Positions 26,680 through 36,276 of a stretch of DNA of 64,000 bases are shown here, piece after piece (positions within the stretch are counted from its first letter, which is position 1; each line of letters starts with the position of its first letter). The notes under the pieces are model-generated. The model was given only the letters and a program-made list of their open reading frames with translations. It was not told the DNA's origin and searched no databases. The DNA is taken from positions 62,001 to 126,000 of the forward strand of contig CAMYJH010000006.1 in the NCBI GenBank assembly GCA_947258715.1, given 5' to 3'. The translations under genes were made by a program, and so were the position numbers. The DNA comes from an uncultured Gammaproteobacteria bacterium. Its GTDB lineage: Bacteria > Pseudomonadota > Gammaproteobacteria > HK1.

Positions 26680-26955
26680 ATGACCACAAAACAGAGCCGC
26701 AGCCTCGATGACCTGGTGCGTCGCATCGCCGATTCGCTTCCGGAGGGCGTGGCGCAAATCAACAATGACGTACGCAGGAACCTCAAAGAGGTGATCTCCG
26801 CCTCGCTCTCACGCATGGACCTTGTCAGCCGCGAGGAATTTGAGGTGCAGTCGGCGGTGCTGGCCCGAACCCGGGAAAAGCTCGAGCGTCTGGAGGCTCA
26901 GGTGGCGGCGCTGGAAAAAGGCGGCGCGACGGGGCACGGAGGCGCTGACGGCTGA
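26680..26955 (+). CDS. ubiK: Ubiquinone biosynthesis accessory factor UbiK (YqiC/BMFP)
   Basis: From ATG 26680 the 91-residue protein has the BMFP architecture: an amphipathic N-terminal half (LDDLVRRIADSLPEGVAQINNDVRRNLKEVISASLSRMDLVSREEF, seen in parts) and a C-terminal coiled coil (AVLARTREKLERLEAQVAALEK). UbiK trimers bind membranes and help UbiJ and the Ubi enzymes in aerobic ubiquinone synthesis. An upstream in-frame start at 26614 adds residues without conservation. It is divergent from the cyclic-nucleotide gene and upstream of yifB, an order common in gammaproteobacteria. Confidence 0.9.
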   Translation: MTTKQSRSLDDLVRRIADSLPEGVAQINNDVRRNLKEVISASLSRMDLVSREEFEVQSAVLARTREKLERLEAQVAALEKGGATGHGGADG

Positions 26956-27068
26956 CAGTCCACACATGCTATAGTGCGCTTGTTCAAAGGACCCGACGGC
27001 GAACTTTAAGGCGCAAGGATTGAGCTCAGTTCCCGTCCCGGCTCACTCGCACTCATGGAACGGAAGCC

Positions 27069-28580
27069 ATGACCCTTGCAGTCGTCAACTCGCGCGCAAG
27101 CCTAGGCCTCGAGGCGCCACCGGTGGTGGTGGAAGTGCATATCACCGGCGGACTTCCAAAAACCTCCATCGTCGGGCTGCCGGAAACGGCGGTAAAGGAA
27201 AGCAGGGACCGGGTGCGCAGCGCGATAATTAATGCCTGCGTCAACTACCCGCACCGCCGCATCACCGTTAATCTCGCGCCAGCCGATCTGCCTAAGGAGG
27301 GGGGGCGCTTCGACCTCCCCATCGCCATCGGCATCCTCGCCGCTCTGGGCCGGATCCCGCTGCAGGATCTCAAGCGCTATGAATTCATCGGCGAGCTCGC
27401 CCTCACCGGTGAGCTGCGCCCGGTGAGAAGCGTTCTCACTACGGCGCTGATGGCGCGTGACTGCGGGCACCGCCTGGTACTCCCCGTAACGGATGCCGAA
27501 GAAGCTGCCCTGGCGCGCGGATCCAGCGTGCTCCCCGCCTCGAGTCTGCTGCAGGTGTGCGCCCATCTCAGCGGTGATTCGCCCATCACGCCGCGAGTAG
27601 CAAACAATCGTTTCACGCCGCCGCGGGAAGGATACGAAGGCATCGAGGACGTCAGAGGCCAGTACCGCGCCAAGCGCGCGCTGGAGATCGCCGCAGCGGG
27701 GGGACACAACCTGCTTTTCATCGGCCCCCCGGGCAGCGGCAAGACCATGCTGGCCACGCGTCTGCCCGGAGTGCTACCCGTCATGTCAGAGCCCGAGGCT
27801 CTGGAAACTGCCGCGGTCCAATCTGTCAGCACCCTGCCCTTCAGCTCAAAGCTCTGGGGGCGGCGGCCGTTTCGAGCGCCCCACCATACCGCTTCCGCGG
27901 TCGCGCTGGTGGGCGGCGGCGCCCGGCCGCGGCCGGGCGAGGCCTCACTTGCTCATAATGGCGTCTTGTTTCTGGACGAGCTGCCCGAATTCGACCGCCG
28001 GGTGCTGGAAGCGCTGCGCGAGCCCTTGGAGTCGGGGCGCATCAGCATCTCCCGAGCCGCGCGACAGGCCGAATATCCGGCCCGCTTTCAGCTCGTCGCC
28101 GCCATGAATCCGTGTCCCTGCGGCCATCTGGGAGACGCGACGCGAACCTGCCGCTGCACTTCGGAGCAGATCCATCGATATCGCGCGCGCATATCGGGAC
28201 CACTGCTGGACCGCATCGACCTGCACGTGGAAGTGCCGCGGCCGAGGCAGCCCCTGAGGGAGGAGGCAGCGCCAGTAACCAGCGCCATCGTCGCGACGCG
28301 GGTTGAGGCGGCCCGGGCGAGGCAGCTTGAACGCAGCTCCGTTGCCAACGCGTGGCTTGCCCCCAAAGCCATCGATAAAATCTGCCGTCTCGGCCCCGCC
28401 GAGCGGGGCTTGCTGGACACCGCCATCCGACGCTTCGGCTTGTCGCAGCGCGCCCGGCACCGGGTGCTCAAGGTGGCGCGCACCATAGCCGATCTCTCCG
28501 CAGAGCCGGAAATCCGGTCCGCGCACTTGGGCGAGGCCATCGGTTTTCGTGTCCTCGATCGTCACCTCGGAGACTGCTGA
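27069..28580 (+). CDS. comM: YifB/ComM family Mg-chelatase-like AAA+ ATPase
   Basis: The 503-residue protein has an N-terminal Lon-like domain (SRASLGLEAPPVVVEVHITGGLP, VGLPETAVKESRDRVRSA and the FDLPIAIGILAA region). The AAA+ domain has Walker A GPPGSGKTMLA with Lys225 and Walker B GVLFLDELPEF. It also has a cysteine cluster, MNPCPCGHLGD...CRC, and the C-terminal Mg-chelatase segment with LSQRARHRVLKVARTIADL. The family member ComM is a helicase that drives branch migration during natural transformation. No competence genes are in the window. It follows ubiK by 113 bp. Confidence 0.93.
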   Translation: MTLAVVNSRASLGLEAPPVVVEVHITGGLPKTSIVGLPETAVKESRDRVRSAIINACVNYPHRRITVNLAPADLPKEGGRFDLPIAIGILAALGRIPLQDLKRYEFIGELALTGELRPVRSVLTTALMARDCGHRLVLPVTDAEEAALARGSSVLPASSLLQVCAHLSGDSPITPRVANNRFTPPREGYEGIEDVRGQYRAKRALEIAAAGGHNLLFIGPPGSGKTMLATRLPGVLPVMSEPEALETAAVQSVSTLPFSSKLWGRRPFRAPHHTASAVALVGGGARPRPGEASLAHNGVLFLDELPEFDRRVLEALREPLESGRISISRAARQAEYPARFQLVAAMNPCPCGHLGDATRTCRCTSEQIHRYRARISGPLLDRIDLHVEVPRPRQPLREEAAPVTSAIVATRVEAARARQLERSSVANAWLAPKAIDKICRLGPAERGLLDTAIRRFGLSQRARHRVLKVARTIADLSAEPEIRSAHLGEAIGFRVLDRHLGDC

Positions 28581-28630
28581 GCAAAAAACGATCTTGCACC
28601 CAAGGCAATTTTCGGTATGAATGGTGCGCC

Positions 28631-29014
28631 ATGAATGAAAATGACGAATACCGAATCGACGTAAGCGCCGAGACCCGATTCGTGCGCGACCAGTCCGCGC
28701 CTGAAGAAAACAGGTACGTATTTGCCTATACCATAACGATCACGAACATGGGTTCCGCCCCGGCCCAACTCAAAACGCGTCACTGGATCATCACCGACGC
28801 CCAGGGACAGGTACAGGAAGTACGCGGAGACGGGGTAGTGGGTGAGCAGCCGCGGCTCGAACCTGGCGAATCGTTTCGCTACACCAGTGCCGCGATGCTG
28901 GAAACTCCGGTCGGCACCATGCACGGAAGCTATCAGATGGTCGCCGATGACGGCACCAAGTTCGACGCACTCATTCAGCCATTCAGTCTTGCCATGCCAA
29001 ATATGGTCCACTGA
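28631..29014 (+). CDS. apaG: ApaG protein
   Basis: The 127-residue protein is a single FN3-like beta-sandwich domain with the family strands RIDVSAETRFVRDQSAPEENRYVFAYTITI (in parts), GSAPAQLKTRHWIITDAQGQVQEV and the conserved GDGVVGEQPRLEPGESFRYTS and TPVGTMHGSYQM. ApaG is linked to Co2+/Mg2+ resistance in Salmonella; its direct role is unclear. It lies 28 bp before apaH, which is the normal order. Confidence 0.95.
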   Translation: MNENDEYRIDVSAETRFVRDQSAPEENRYVFAYTITITNMGSAPAQLKTRHWIITDAQGQVQEVRGDGVVGEQPRLEPGESFRYTSAAMLETPVGTMHGSYQMVADDGTKFDALIQPFSLAMPNMVH

Positions 29015-29042
29015 TCCATTCTGGCTTAAGCATTTCGCTCAC

Positions 29043-29873
29043 ATGGCAACCTACGCAATCGGTGACGTGCAGGGCTGCTATGAAGAGCTTTGCGCCCTGC
29101 TCGATCTGATTCGCTTCGATCCCGCCGAGGACCGGCTCTGTTTCGCCGGCGATCTCGTCAACCGTGGTCCAAAATCGCTTGAGGTTCTGCGTCTGATAGA
29201 GGGACTTGGCGACCGAACCCTCAACGTGCTCGGCAACCACGACCTGCATTTGATCGCAGCGGCGGCGCACGTACGGGAGCGTAAGGACGACACCCTCGAC
29301 GAAATACTGAATGCGGACGATAGGGAACAACTGCTTGCATGGCTGCGCCGCTGTCCCGTGATGTACCGCGAGCCCGATCTGGATTTCTACCTGGTGCACG
29401 CCGGGCTCCCGCCCCAGTGGAACTCGGACGACGCCATGCGTCTCGCTGGCGAGCTGGAAGACTGCCTGCGCGGGCCAAGGCTCGAAGATTATCTTGACGG
29501 CATGTATGGAAACCAGCCGGATCTTTGGCGCGATGCTTTGAAAGGTCAGGATCGCATGCGCTTTCTCACCAATGCCTTCACCCGAGTGCGCTTCTGCCGC
29601 CGCGACGGTTCCTTGGATCTAAAAGAAAAAGGTGTATCCAGCGAGAAACCGGGGGGGCTCTACCCCTGGTACGCCCACCCCGAGCGACGAAACCGCGGAT
29701 CGCGGATTGTCTTCGGCCATTGGGCGACGCTGAAGATGAGCGAGAGGGAAGAAAAGGAGCACGGCGTCTACCACATTGACCAGGGCTGCGTGTGGGGCGG
29801 CGCCCTCACCGCGCTGCGTATGGACGACATGCGTCGCTTCAGCGTAGCGAGCCGGCAGCAAAAAAGTGCGTGA
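29043..29873 (+). CDS. apaH: Symmetrical bis(5'-nucleosyl)-tetraphosphatase ApaH
   Basis: ApaH hydrolyses Ap4A to two ADP and also removes Np4 caps from RNA. The 276-residue protein shows the metallophosphatase motifs GDVQGCYEEL, AGDLVNRGP, LGNHDLHLIA and VHAGLPPQW, and a late GHWATL. The long upstream extension of this frame overlaps apaG and is not part of the gene; ATG 29043 begins the conserved MATYAIGDVQG. The stop codon TGA at 29871 is also the first unit of an eight-copy TGATGCG repeat, and folA converges from the other side. Confidence 0.95.
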   Translation: MATYAIGDVQGCYEELCALLDLIRFDPAEDRLCFAGDLVNRGPKSLEVLRLIEGLGDRTLNVLGNHDLHLIAAAAHVRERKDDTLDEILNADDREQLLAWLRRCPVMYREPDLDFYLVHAGLPPQWNSDDAMRLAGELEDCLRGPRLEDYLDGMYGNQPDLWRDALKGQDRMRFLTNAFTRVRFCRRDGSLDLKEKGVSSEKPGGLYPWYAHPERRNRGSRIVFGHWATLKMSEREEKEHGVYHIDQGCVWGGALTALRMDDMRRFSVASRQQKSA

Positions 29874-29926
29874 TGCGTGATGCGTGATGCGTGATGCGTG
29901 ATGCGTGATGCGTGATGCGTGATGCG
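29871..29926. repeat. Eight tandem TGATGCG heptamers beginning at the apaH stop
   Basis: Eight exact copies of TGATGCG follow without interruption, and the first TGA is the apaH stop codon. Reverse-orientation units appear about 30 bp later in the folA end, so a transcript could fold the two into a long stem. Related units occur near 32.3, 44.7 and 63.4 kb. Confidence 0.9.
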
Positions 29927-29957
29927 TCAACGGCTTGTCAATACGCCGTGAGTCCTT

Positions 29958-29987
29958 TCGCGTTACGCATTACGCGTCACGCATCAC
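29958..29987. repeat. Reverse-oriented heptamer units at the folA 3' end
   Basis: The plus strand reads in units of the type CGCGTTACGCATTACGCG then TCACGCATCAC, i.e. degenerate copies of the complement of TGATGCG and TAATGCG. They encode the last residues of FolA (VMRDA) and its stop codon. They face the apaH-side array, so the convergent genes end in an inverted repeat. Confidence 0.7.
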
Positions 29988-30464
29988 CCTCTCCAGCGTC
30001 ACGAAGCTGTAGCCGAAGGCGGCGTCAACGCCCGGTTCAATGTCCTCGCGCCCGGATTCTTCCCACTCCTTGCTGCCGATCTCGGGAAAGTACGCGTCGC
30101 CGTCGAAGCTTTCGTGGATCAGAGTGAGATGGATGCGGTCGGCGCGCGGCAGCGTCTGCTCATAGATGTCTGCACCGCCGATGATCATGATCTCGTCCTC
30201 GTTTGCCAAGGCGAGGGCCTCATCGATGCTGCCGGCTACGATCACGCCGTGGGGACTGAAATCCGTGCTGCGCGTGACGACGATGTTCTTCCGCCCGTCC
30301 AGCGGTCGGCCTATGGATTCATAGGTCTTACGCCCCATAACGATAGGGTGACCCATGGTAATGCGGCGAAAACGCTTGAGGTCCGACGGTAAGCGCCACG
30401 GCAGCGAATTCCTCCTTCCGATGACGCGGTTCCGCGCCATGGCGACGACCAGCGAAATGATCAT
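29970..30464 (-). CDS. folA: Dihydrofolate reductase FolA
   Basis: FolA reduces dihydrofolate to tetrahydrofolate with NADPH. The 164-residue protein shows SLVVAMARNRVIGRRNSLPWRLPSDLKRFR with the catalytic aspartate after LPS, the cofactor region GHPIVMGRKTYESIGRPL, NIVVTRS and IMIIGGADIYEQTLP, and a final AFGYSFVTLERV. It is close in length to E. coli FolA. It converges on apaH instead of following it, so the usual apaG-apaH-folA block is partly inverted here. Its last five residues come from a heptamer-repeat sequence. Confidence 0.96.
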   Translation of the reverse strand: MIISLVVAMARNRVIGRRNSLPWRLPSDLKRFRRITMGHPIVMGRKTYESIGRPLDGRKNIVVTRSTDFSPHGVIVAGSIDEALALANEDEIMIIGGADIYEQTLPRADRIHLTLIHESFDGDAYFPEIGSKEWEESGREDIEPGVDAAFGYSFVTLERVMRDA

Positions 30465-30507
30465 TTCTCGGCGTAATGCGCGATGCGAACTTTATCAAAG
30501 CCCCGCT

Positions 30508-30530
30508 GTAGGAGCGGCCTTGGCCGCGAT
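30508..30530 (+). repeat. REP-like palindromic element
   Basis: GTAGGAGCGGCC followed by TTGGCCGCGAT forms an imperfect palindrome starting with GTAG, the head tetranucleotide of the gammaproteobacterial REP family mobilised by RAYT-type transposases. The same core occurs at 44662-44684 and 63456-63478. It lies between folA and thyA. Confidence 0.75.
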
Positions 30531-30567
30531 TCCTTAAATCAGGTCGTTCGGGTACGCGTAGCCGCCG

Positions 30568-31362
30568 TCACACCGCAATCGGCGCGGCGATGCGCGAGTG
30601 GTGCTGGTAACCCACCAGCTCGAAATCATCGTAGCTGAAATCGAAGATGGAACGGATTTTCGGGTTGAGGCGCATCTGCGGCGAAGTATAGGGCTTTCGC
30701 TCCAGTTGAGTCTCGACCTGCTCCAGGTGATTGAGGTACAGGTGCGCATCCCCGAAGGTGTGCACGAACTCGCCCGGTTCAAGACCCGTCACCTGCGCTA
30801 CCATCAGGGTGAGCAGCGAGTAGGATGCGATGTTGAAGGGCACGCCGAGAAAAACATCGGCGCTACGCTGATACAGCTGGCAGTAGAGTCGCCCGCCGGC
30901 AACGTAGAACTGGAAGAAGGCGTGACACGGCGGCAGCGCCATCCGATCCAGATCCCCAACGTTCCAGGCGGAAACAATGTGCCGGCGAGAGCTCGGATCG
31001 TGCTTGATCTGTTCGATGACCTGGCTGATCTGATCGATGTGACGACCCTCGCGCGCGGGCCACGAGCGCCACTGGTAGCCGTATACCGGTCCCAGCTCGC
31101 CGTTCTCGTCCGCCCATTCGTCCCAGATGCGAACACCATGCTGCTTGAGGTAGGCGATGTTGGTTTCCCCTTTGAGGAACCAGAGCAGTTCATGAATGAT
31201 GGATTTGAAGTGCAGCGACTTGGTGGTTACCGCCGGGAAGCCGGCGCTTAAGTCAAAGCGCATCTGATAACCAAAGATGCTGAGTGTACCTGTGCCTGTG
31301 CGATCATCCTTTCGCAAGCCGTGGTCGCGCACGTGCCGCATCAGATCTAGATACTGTTTCAT
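30568..31362 (-). CDS. thyA: Thymidylate synthase ThyA
   Basis: ThyA methylates dUMP to dTMP using 5,10-methylene-tetrahydrofolate and yields dihydrofolate, which FolA recycles. The 264-residue protein has [19 protein letters not shown], the arginine motif [13 protein letters not shown], the nucleophile Cys146 in [31 protein letters not shown] and the C-terminal [10 protein letters not shown]. Length matches the 264-residue E. coli enzyme. Its ATG overlaps the stop of lgt by four bases, so the two are translationally coupled. Confidence 0.97.
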   Translation of the reverse strand: MKQYLDLMRHVRDHGLRKDDRTGTGTLSIFGYQMRFDLSAGFPAVTTKSLHFKSIIHELLWFLKGETNIAYLKQHGVRIWDEWADENGELGPVYGYQWRSWPAREGRHIDQISQVIEQIKHDPSSRRHIVSAWNVGDLDRMALPPCHAFFQFYVAGGRLYCQLYQRSADVFLGVPFNIASYSLLTLMVAQVTGLEPGEFVHTFGDAHLYLNHLEQVETQLERKPYTSPQMRLNPKIRSIFDFSYDDFELVGYQHHSRIAAPIAV

Positions 31363-32225
31363 CGCCTGCGCTTCTTTCGCGAACCTTTCCCTTTGCGTTT
31401 CCTGCCGATTTCCTTTGGCGGCACTACCGGCGACGCCGCCGGCGCTCGGCCGTACGCGTACCAGAGCATGAACGCACCCGCGAGGATCATGGGCAAGGAC
31501 AACACCTGCCCCATGGTAACCCAGTCGAAGGCGAGATAGCCGTACTGGACGTCAGGAACCCGGACAAATTCGACCAAGAAACGGAACACCCCGTAAAGCA
31601 TCAGGAATAGCGCCGACAGCGCCATCGTCGGGCGCGGCCTCCTGGAAAAGAGCCATAGCACGACGAACAGCACCACACCTTCCAGCAGAACCTCGTAGAG
31701 CTGCGACGGATGTCGCGGAACGCCGCCTGCACGGCTATCGGGGAACACCATACCCCAAGGGAGATCGGTTTCTTTGCCCCAAAGACGCCCGTTGATGAAG
31801 TTGCCAATGCGTCCAGCGCCGAGGCCGATAGGCACCAGCGGGGCTACGAAGTCGGCGACGTTGAAAAACCCGGTGTCGCGCCGTCGCGCGAAAAGCCACA
31901 TCGCGAGGATGACGCCGATGAGACCGCCGTGGAAGGACATGCCGCCCTGCCAAACCTTGAACAAGGAGATAGGATCGGCGAGAAAACTGCCGAAGTCGTA
32001 AAACAGCACGTAGCCCAATCGCCCGCCCAGCAGCACGCCTAGGACGATGTAGAACACCAGGTCGTCCACCTGCTCCTGCCGCCACCCGCGCCACACCTCG
32101 CGTGCCCGGCGCCGGCCCAGCCACCAGCCGCCGCCGAAGCCGATCAGATACATGATTCCGTACCAATAAATGCTGATCGGCCCGATGCGAAACGCGACCG
32201 GATCAATTTGGGGATAGGGCAGCAT
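31359..32225 (-). CDS. lgt: Prolipoprotein diacylglyceryl transferase Lgt
   Basis: Lgt transfers diacylglycerol from phosphatidylglycerol to the lipobox cysteine of prolipoproteins in the inner membrane, such as the lipoprotein at 10.9 kb. The 288-residue protein has seven membrane segments, the start [26 protein letters not shown], the conserved [12 protein letters not shown], the Lgt signature [17 protein letters not shown], and RHPSQLYE. A lysine/arginine-rich tail ([13 protein letters not shown]) ends it. It is upstream of thyA with a 4-bp overlap, the normal proteobacterial lgt-thyA order. Confidence 0.96.
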   Translation of the reverse strand: MLPYPQIDPVAFRIGPISIYWYGIMYLIGFGGGWWLGRRRAREVWRGWRQEQVDDLVFYIVLGVLLGGRLGYVLFYDFGSFLADPISLFKVWQGGMSFHGGLIGVILAMWLFARRRDTGFFNVADFVAPLVPIGLGAGRIGNFINGRLWGKETDLPWGMVFPDSRAGGVPRHPSQLYEVLLEGVVLFVVLWLFSRRPRPTMALSALFLMLYGVFRFLVEFVRVPDVQYGYLAFDWVTMGQVLSLPMILAGAFMLWYAYGRAPAASPVVPPKEIGRKRKGKGSRKKRRR

Positions 32226-32302
32226 TTATACGAGGCGCAAGGCGGCTACCGAAATCGGACTCATCGATGAAGTACCTATGTCGTTTATCGGAAAAAGCGT
32301 TC

Positions 32303-32336
32303 GCGTCACAAATCACCCATCCCGCATCACCCATCA
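32303..32336. repeat. Degenerate heptamer tract at the rlmI stop codon
   Basis: Read on the minus strand, the rlmI stop TGA opens a run of units of the form TGATGGG, TGATGCG, GGATGGG, TGATTTG and TGACGCG. These are diverged versions of the TGATGCG repeat after apaH, placed in the same way: starting exactly at the stop codon. Confidence 0.6.
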
Positions 32337-33530
32337 CAATCCATCCGCCACCCGCGCCACGGTGAACTTGAGGTAGTCGGTCTCATCCAGCGCCGGATGC
32401 ACCGGATGGTCCGGCGCCTGGTGTCCGCGCTCGATAATCTGCACCCGCTTGTTCGCTCCGCGGGCGGCGGCGCGCAGCGCGCCGGTGAACTGTTGGCCGT
32501 CCACGTGCCACGAGCACGACGCCGTGAAAAGGATGCCGTCGTCTTCCAGTAGCTGCAGCGCCAGCCGATTGAGTCGGGCGTAGGCCTCCAGCGCGGCGCG
32601 CAGATCTTTCTTCCGCCGGGCGAAGGCCGGTGGATCCAGCACAATCAGGTCGTAGCGCTGCTTCTCCGAACGCAGCCGCCGTAGCGCATAGAAAGCGTCC
32701 GCCTGGTCCACGGTCATGCGGTCGCCGCAGCGATTGAGCGCGGCGTTGCGCAGCGCGAGGATGAGGGCCGCTTCCGAGCTGTCGATGCAGTGCACGCTGG
32801 CGGCACCCTCCACCGCCGCCTGGATGCCGAATCCCCCCGTATAGCTGAATGCATCCAGCACTCGTGCGCCTTTTACGTATCTCTTCAGCCGCGCCCGGTT
32901 TTCCCGCTGATCGTAGAACCAGCCGGTCTTCTGGCCGTTGACCGGGTCGATCTCGAACACGACGCCGTTCTCTTCGATGGTCACCCTGTCCGGCAGCTCC
33001 CCGATGACCGTTTCCACATACTCCTCTAGACCTTCCATGGCACGCGCAGGCACGTCGTTGCGCAGCACCATGGCCAGCGGGTGCAGGGCTTGCTCTAGAG
33101 CCGCCACAATGTCCACTCGCATTGATTCCATACCGGCGGTGTTGATCTGGGCCACCAACACCTCGCCGTGGCGGTCCACTACCAGTCCCGGTAAATCGTC
33201 GCTTTCGGCAAACACCATGCGGTAGTAGGGCACGTCGAACAGGCGCTCGCGCAATGCAAGCGCGCGTCGGATCCGCGCGCTGATCTGTTCTCGGGTGAGC
33301 GGCTGGTCAGGCTCGCGGTTGACAACCCGCGCGCTGATGAGGGTGCTGGGATTGACGTAGGCGGTTGCCAACGCGTTGCCGGCGTGGTCTCGTAGCGTCA
33401 CCCAGTCGCCGGGCGCAAAATCGGTGAGCGGCGACTTTTCGACATCCACCTCGTTGCTGAACACCCACGGGTGACCACGCTTCACCCGCCGTTCCTCATT
33501 GGGCTTCAAGATCAGATCAGGCAGCTTCAT
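32334..33530 (-). CDS. rlmI: 23S rRNA (cytosine-C5) methyltransferase RlmI family
   Basis: From ATG 33530 (398 residues) the protein has an N-terminal PUA domain (LKPNEERRVKRGHPWVFSNEV, FAPGDWVTLRDHAGN, TLISARVV), a linker domain and a class I SAM methyltransferase. The methyltransferase has GQKTGWFYDQRENRARL, the SAM motif VLDAFSYTGGFGIQAA and the catalytic LDPPAFARRKKD, with a late ASCSWHV carrying the conserved cysteine. E. coli RlmI methylates C1962 of 23S rRNA. The upstream 17 residues from 33581 are not conserved. It is divergent from the YyaL gene. Confidence 0.9.
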   Translation of the reverse strand: MKLPDLILKPNEERRVKRGHPWVFSNEVDVEKSPLTDFAPGDWVTLRDHAGNALATAYVNPSTLISARVVNREPDQPLTREQISARIRRALALRERLFDVPYYRMVFAESDDLPGLVVDRHGEVLVAQINTAGMESMRVDIVAALEQALHPLAMVLRNDVPARAMEGLEEYVETVIGELPDRVTIEENGVVFEIDPVNGQKTGWFYDQRENRARLKRYVKGARVLDAFSYTGGFGIQAAVEGAASVHCIDSSEAALILALRNAALNRCGDRMTVDQADAFYALRRLRSEKQRYDLIVLDPPAFARRKKDLRAALEAYARLNRLALQLLEDDGILFTASCSWHVDGQQFTGALRAAARGANKRVQIIERGHQAPDHPVHPALDETDYLKFTVARVADGL

Positions 33531-33651
33531 CGATACGGTCCGCCCAGCGGAGCGCAGCGTGGCTGCGCGCGCCGCGCCCACGCGGCCAATTCGGCGCCGG
33601 CATCAGGCGCTTTGATATCATCACTCCAGTCATCAAACATCAGAGAAATTC

Positions 33652-35745
33652 ATGCCCCCGGAAGAATCCAACGCTCTGGCAAAAGAAACCAGCCCCTATC
33701 TGCTTCAGCACGCCAATAACCCCGTTCGATGGTATCCGTGGTCGGAAACGGCCCTGAAAAAAGCTCGCGACGAGGACAAACCCATTCTTCTTTCCGTGGG
33801 TTATTCAGCATGTCATTGGTGCCACGTCATGGCCCACGAGTCCTTCGAGGACCCGGAGACGGCCGAGATCATGAACCAGCACTTCGTCAACATCAAAGTG
33901 GATCGCGAGGAGCGCCCGGATCTGGACAAAATTTACCAGACTGCGCACCAGCTTTTGACCCAACGTCCCGGCGGCTGGCCGCTGACCATGTTCCTCGCCC
34001 CTGACAACCATACCCCCTTCTTTGGCGGGACCTATTTCCCTAAAGACCGCCGATACGGCATGCGCTCGTTCAAGGAAATCCTCAAGTGGGTGGCTGAAGT
34101 CCACCGCGAGCGCAAGACCGACATCAGCAAACAAAACGTTTCCCTGCTCGAAGCAATGAGGAGCACCGAACCTGAACCCAGCGGCGCAGAAATTATCCGC
34201 CAGCCCTTGAACCAGGCTTTCAAATCGCTGAAAGCCGCCTACGACCCGCGCTTCGGCGGCTTCGGCGGCGCCCCCAAGTTTCCCCACCCTACCAACATCG
34301 AGCGGCTGCTGCGTCACTTCGCCGCCACTGTCTCCGCGGGTGAGGCCGAGACCGAGGCCGTTCAGATGGCCGCAAACTCGCTGATGATGATGGCCCACGG
34401 CGGCCTCTACGACCATCTCGGCGGCGGCTTCTGTCGCTACTCCGTGGACCAGTTCTGGATGATCCCTCATTTCGAGAAGATGCTCTACGACAACGGGCCG
34501 CTGCTGACGCTCTACTCGGAGGCCTGGCAGCTTTGCGGCGAGCCCTTTTTCGAACAGGTGGCGCGGGAAACCGCCGCCTGGGTGATACGGGAGATGCAGT
34601 CCCCCGAGGGCGGCTACTACTCCACCCTGGACGCCGATTCCGAGGGTGAGGAGGGCAAGTTCTACGTCTGGACCCCGGACGAGGTTAAGGCGCTGTTGGA
34701 CGAAGACGAGCACAGGGCCTTCAGCGCCCGTTACGGTCTCGACGGCGAGCCCAACTTCGAAGGCAAAGCCTGGCACCTGCATACGTTCAAGGACTGGGCG
34801 CAGGTGGCGGAAGCAGCCGGAGTCGACGAGGCCCGCGCCCGGGAACTCGTGTCCAGCGCCAAGCCAAAGCTGTTTCAGGTGCGTTCGAAGCGCGTGTGGC
34901 CGGCACGTGACGAGAAAATCCTCACCTCATGGAACGGGCTGATGGTAAAGGGCATGGCGACGGCGGCGCGAGTCTTCGGCGACGACGCGTATCTGGATTC
35001 CGCCGAGCGCGCGCTCGAGTTCCTTCGCTCGAAGCTTTGGCGCGACGGGCGACTGTGGGTCAGCTACAAGGACGGCAGGGCCAAGTACGCGGCCTATCTG
35101 GACGATTACGCCTTCCTGCTGGATGCCCTTCTCTGCCTGCTCCAGTGCCGCTGGCGATCGCAGGACCTGTCGTTTGCGACCGAGCTTGCCGATCTCGTCC
35201 TGGCGCACTTCGAGGACAAAGCCGGGGGCGGCTTCTTTTTCACCGCCGACGATAGCGAGGCATTGTTTCACCGCACCAAGCCGATGAGCGACGACGCGCT
35301 CCCCGCGGGAAACGGCATCGCGGCGTATGCCCTGGGAAGGCTTGGGCACCTCCTGGGAGAGACGCGCTACCTGGACGCGGCGGCCAGCGCCATTCGCGCC
35401 GGCTGGCAAGGTCTCGAGCGCATGCCCCACGCCCACAACGCCCTGCTGCTGGCGGTAGAAGAGCACCTGGACCCGCCGCAGACGGTGGTGATTCGCGGCC
35501 AAGGGAAAACACTCGAACGCTGGCAGGCGCGCTGCCTCTCCGCGTACGCGCCGCGAAGATTCAGCGTCGCCATTCCGTCGAGCGAAAGGTCTCTGCCTGG
35601 CATGCTCAAACAACGCGCCGCCAGGGAAGACATCGTCGCCTACGCGTGCGAAGGCCACGTGTGCAAAGCGCCGGTGACGGAGTTCGAAGGATTGGAAGCG
35701 GCGCTGAAGCCGCTGGAGGCGCAGGTGAAGGTGGTGGCATCCTAA
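33652..35745 (+). CDS. YyaL/SPATA20-like thioredoxin-domain protein
   Basis: The 697-residue protein has an N-terminal thioredoxin-like domain ([46 protein letters not shown] with Cys54-Cys57, [28 protein letters not shown]). A large (alpha/alpha)6 barrel resembling glycosyl hydrolases and N-acylglucosamine 2-epimerases follows ([55 protein letters not shown]). The family is widespread and called DUF255 or SPATA20-like; its function is unknown. Length is normal. It is monocistronic and divergent from rlmI. Confidence 0.92.
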   Translation: MPPEESNALAKETSPYLLQHANNPVRWYPWSETALKKARDEDKPILLSVGYSACHWCHVMAHESFEDPETAEIMNQHFVNIKVDREERPDLDKIYQTAHQLLTQRPGGWPLTMFLAPDNHTPFFGGTYFPKDRRYGMRSFKEILKWVAEVHRERKTDISKQNVSLLEAMRSTEPEPSGAEIIRQPLNQAFKSLKAAYDPRFGGFGGAPKFPHPTNIERLLRHFAATVSAGEAETEAVQMAANSLMMMAHGGLYDHLGGGFCRYSVDQFWMIPHFEKMLYDNGPLLTLYSEAWQLCGEPFFEQVARETAAWVIREMQSPEGGYYSTLDADSEGEEGKFYVWTPDEVKALLDEDEHRAFSARYGLDGEPNFEGKAWHLHTFKDWAQVAEAAGVDEARARELVSSAKPKLFQVRSKRVWPARDEKILTSWNGLMVKGMATAARVFGDDAYLDSAERALEFLRSKLWRDGRLWVSYKDGRAKYAAYLDDYAFLLDALLCLLQCRWRSQDLSFATELADLVLAHFEDKAGGGFFFTADDSEALFHRTKPMSDDALPAGNGIAAYALGRLGHLLGETRYLDAAASAIRAGWQGLERMPHAHNALLLAVEEHLDPPQTVVIRGQGKTLERWQARCLSAYAPRRFSVAIPSSERSLPGMLKQRAAREDIVAYACEGHVCKAPVTEFEGLEAALKPLEAQVKVVAS

Positions 35746-35822
35746 GCACGGATGCTTTCCCCTGACCGGCGGCTCGTGGACAGGCCGGAAGTCCGCGGCG
35801 CGCCTGTACGAAAACTCTCGCG

Positions 35823-36276
35823 TCAAAGGAAAATGCCTTCACTTGCGGTTAATGCTTCGGGGTTCTCCGTTCTTCGGTACATAGACATCGCCGCGACGGC
35901 ACAAGACGACAGCAAGTCGGCGTCGTAACGTCGGAGCGACGGCTGCAAAATTACATTAAACGCACTTGAGCCGCTGCCCCCACTCTGTTGATAGCCGGGC
36001 CCATGTTCTCTTTCACCGCCCAAGCCGAACCGACTGTCGATGGCATTGAGACACCACTCGTAGCGGGCAGTCATGAACAGCGCAAAGAGAACGCTCGGTC
36101 AGGCTGTAGGTTTTCTTCACATACAAGGCGCGGTGCTTTTCAACAGTTGGTGTGACGCCGTTGCGCAGGGCTGACAGGCGGTAGCGAATGAGGTTGTCGG
36201 CGACCGGTGAGGAAACCGTCCGCAGCTGGAATCGTGGTGCTAAACGTAGTTTCTTCCCCTGCTGCAGCTGCCGTTC
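35823..36276 (-). pseudogene. Decayed protein-coding remnant, family not identified
   Basis: Two minus-strand frames join into a sensible protein-like sequence. PRFQLRTVSSPVADNLIRYRL and GVTPTVEKHRALYVKKTYSLT (about 36276-36085) continue, after a one-base shift near 36085, into ALFMTARYEWCLNAIDSRFGL and further to a stop at 35823. I do not recognise the family. The downstream frame alone would start within the fragment. Composition differs from the flanking genes, with many stops in the other frames, so this is most likely a dead gene or the edge of an old insertion. Confidence 0.3.

Noticed and set aside
29619-29930. Minus-strand frame with repeated HHASRIT
   Set aside because: It is produced by translating the TGATGCG heptamer array and overlaps apaH; the periodic peptide is a by-product of the repeat.
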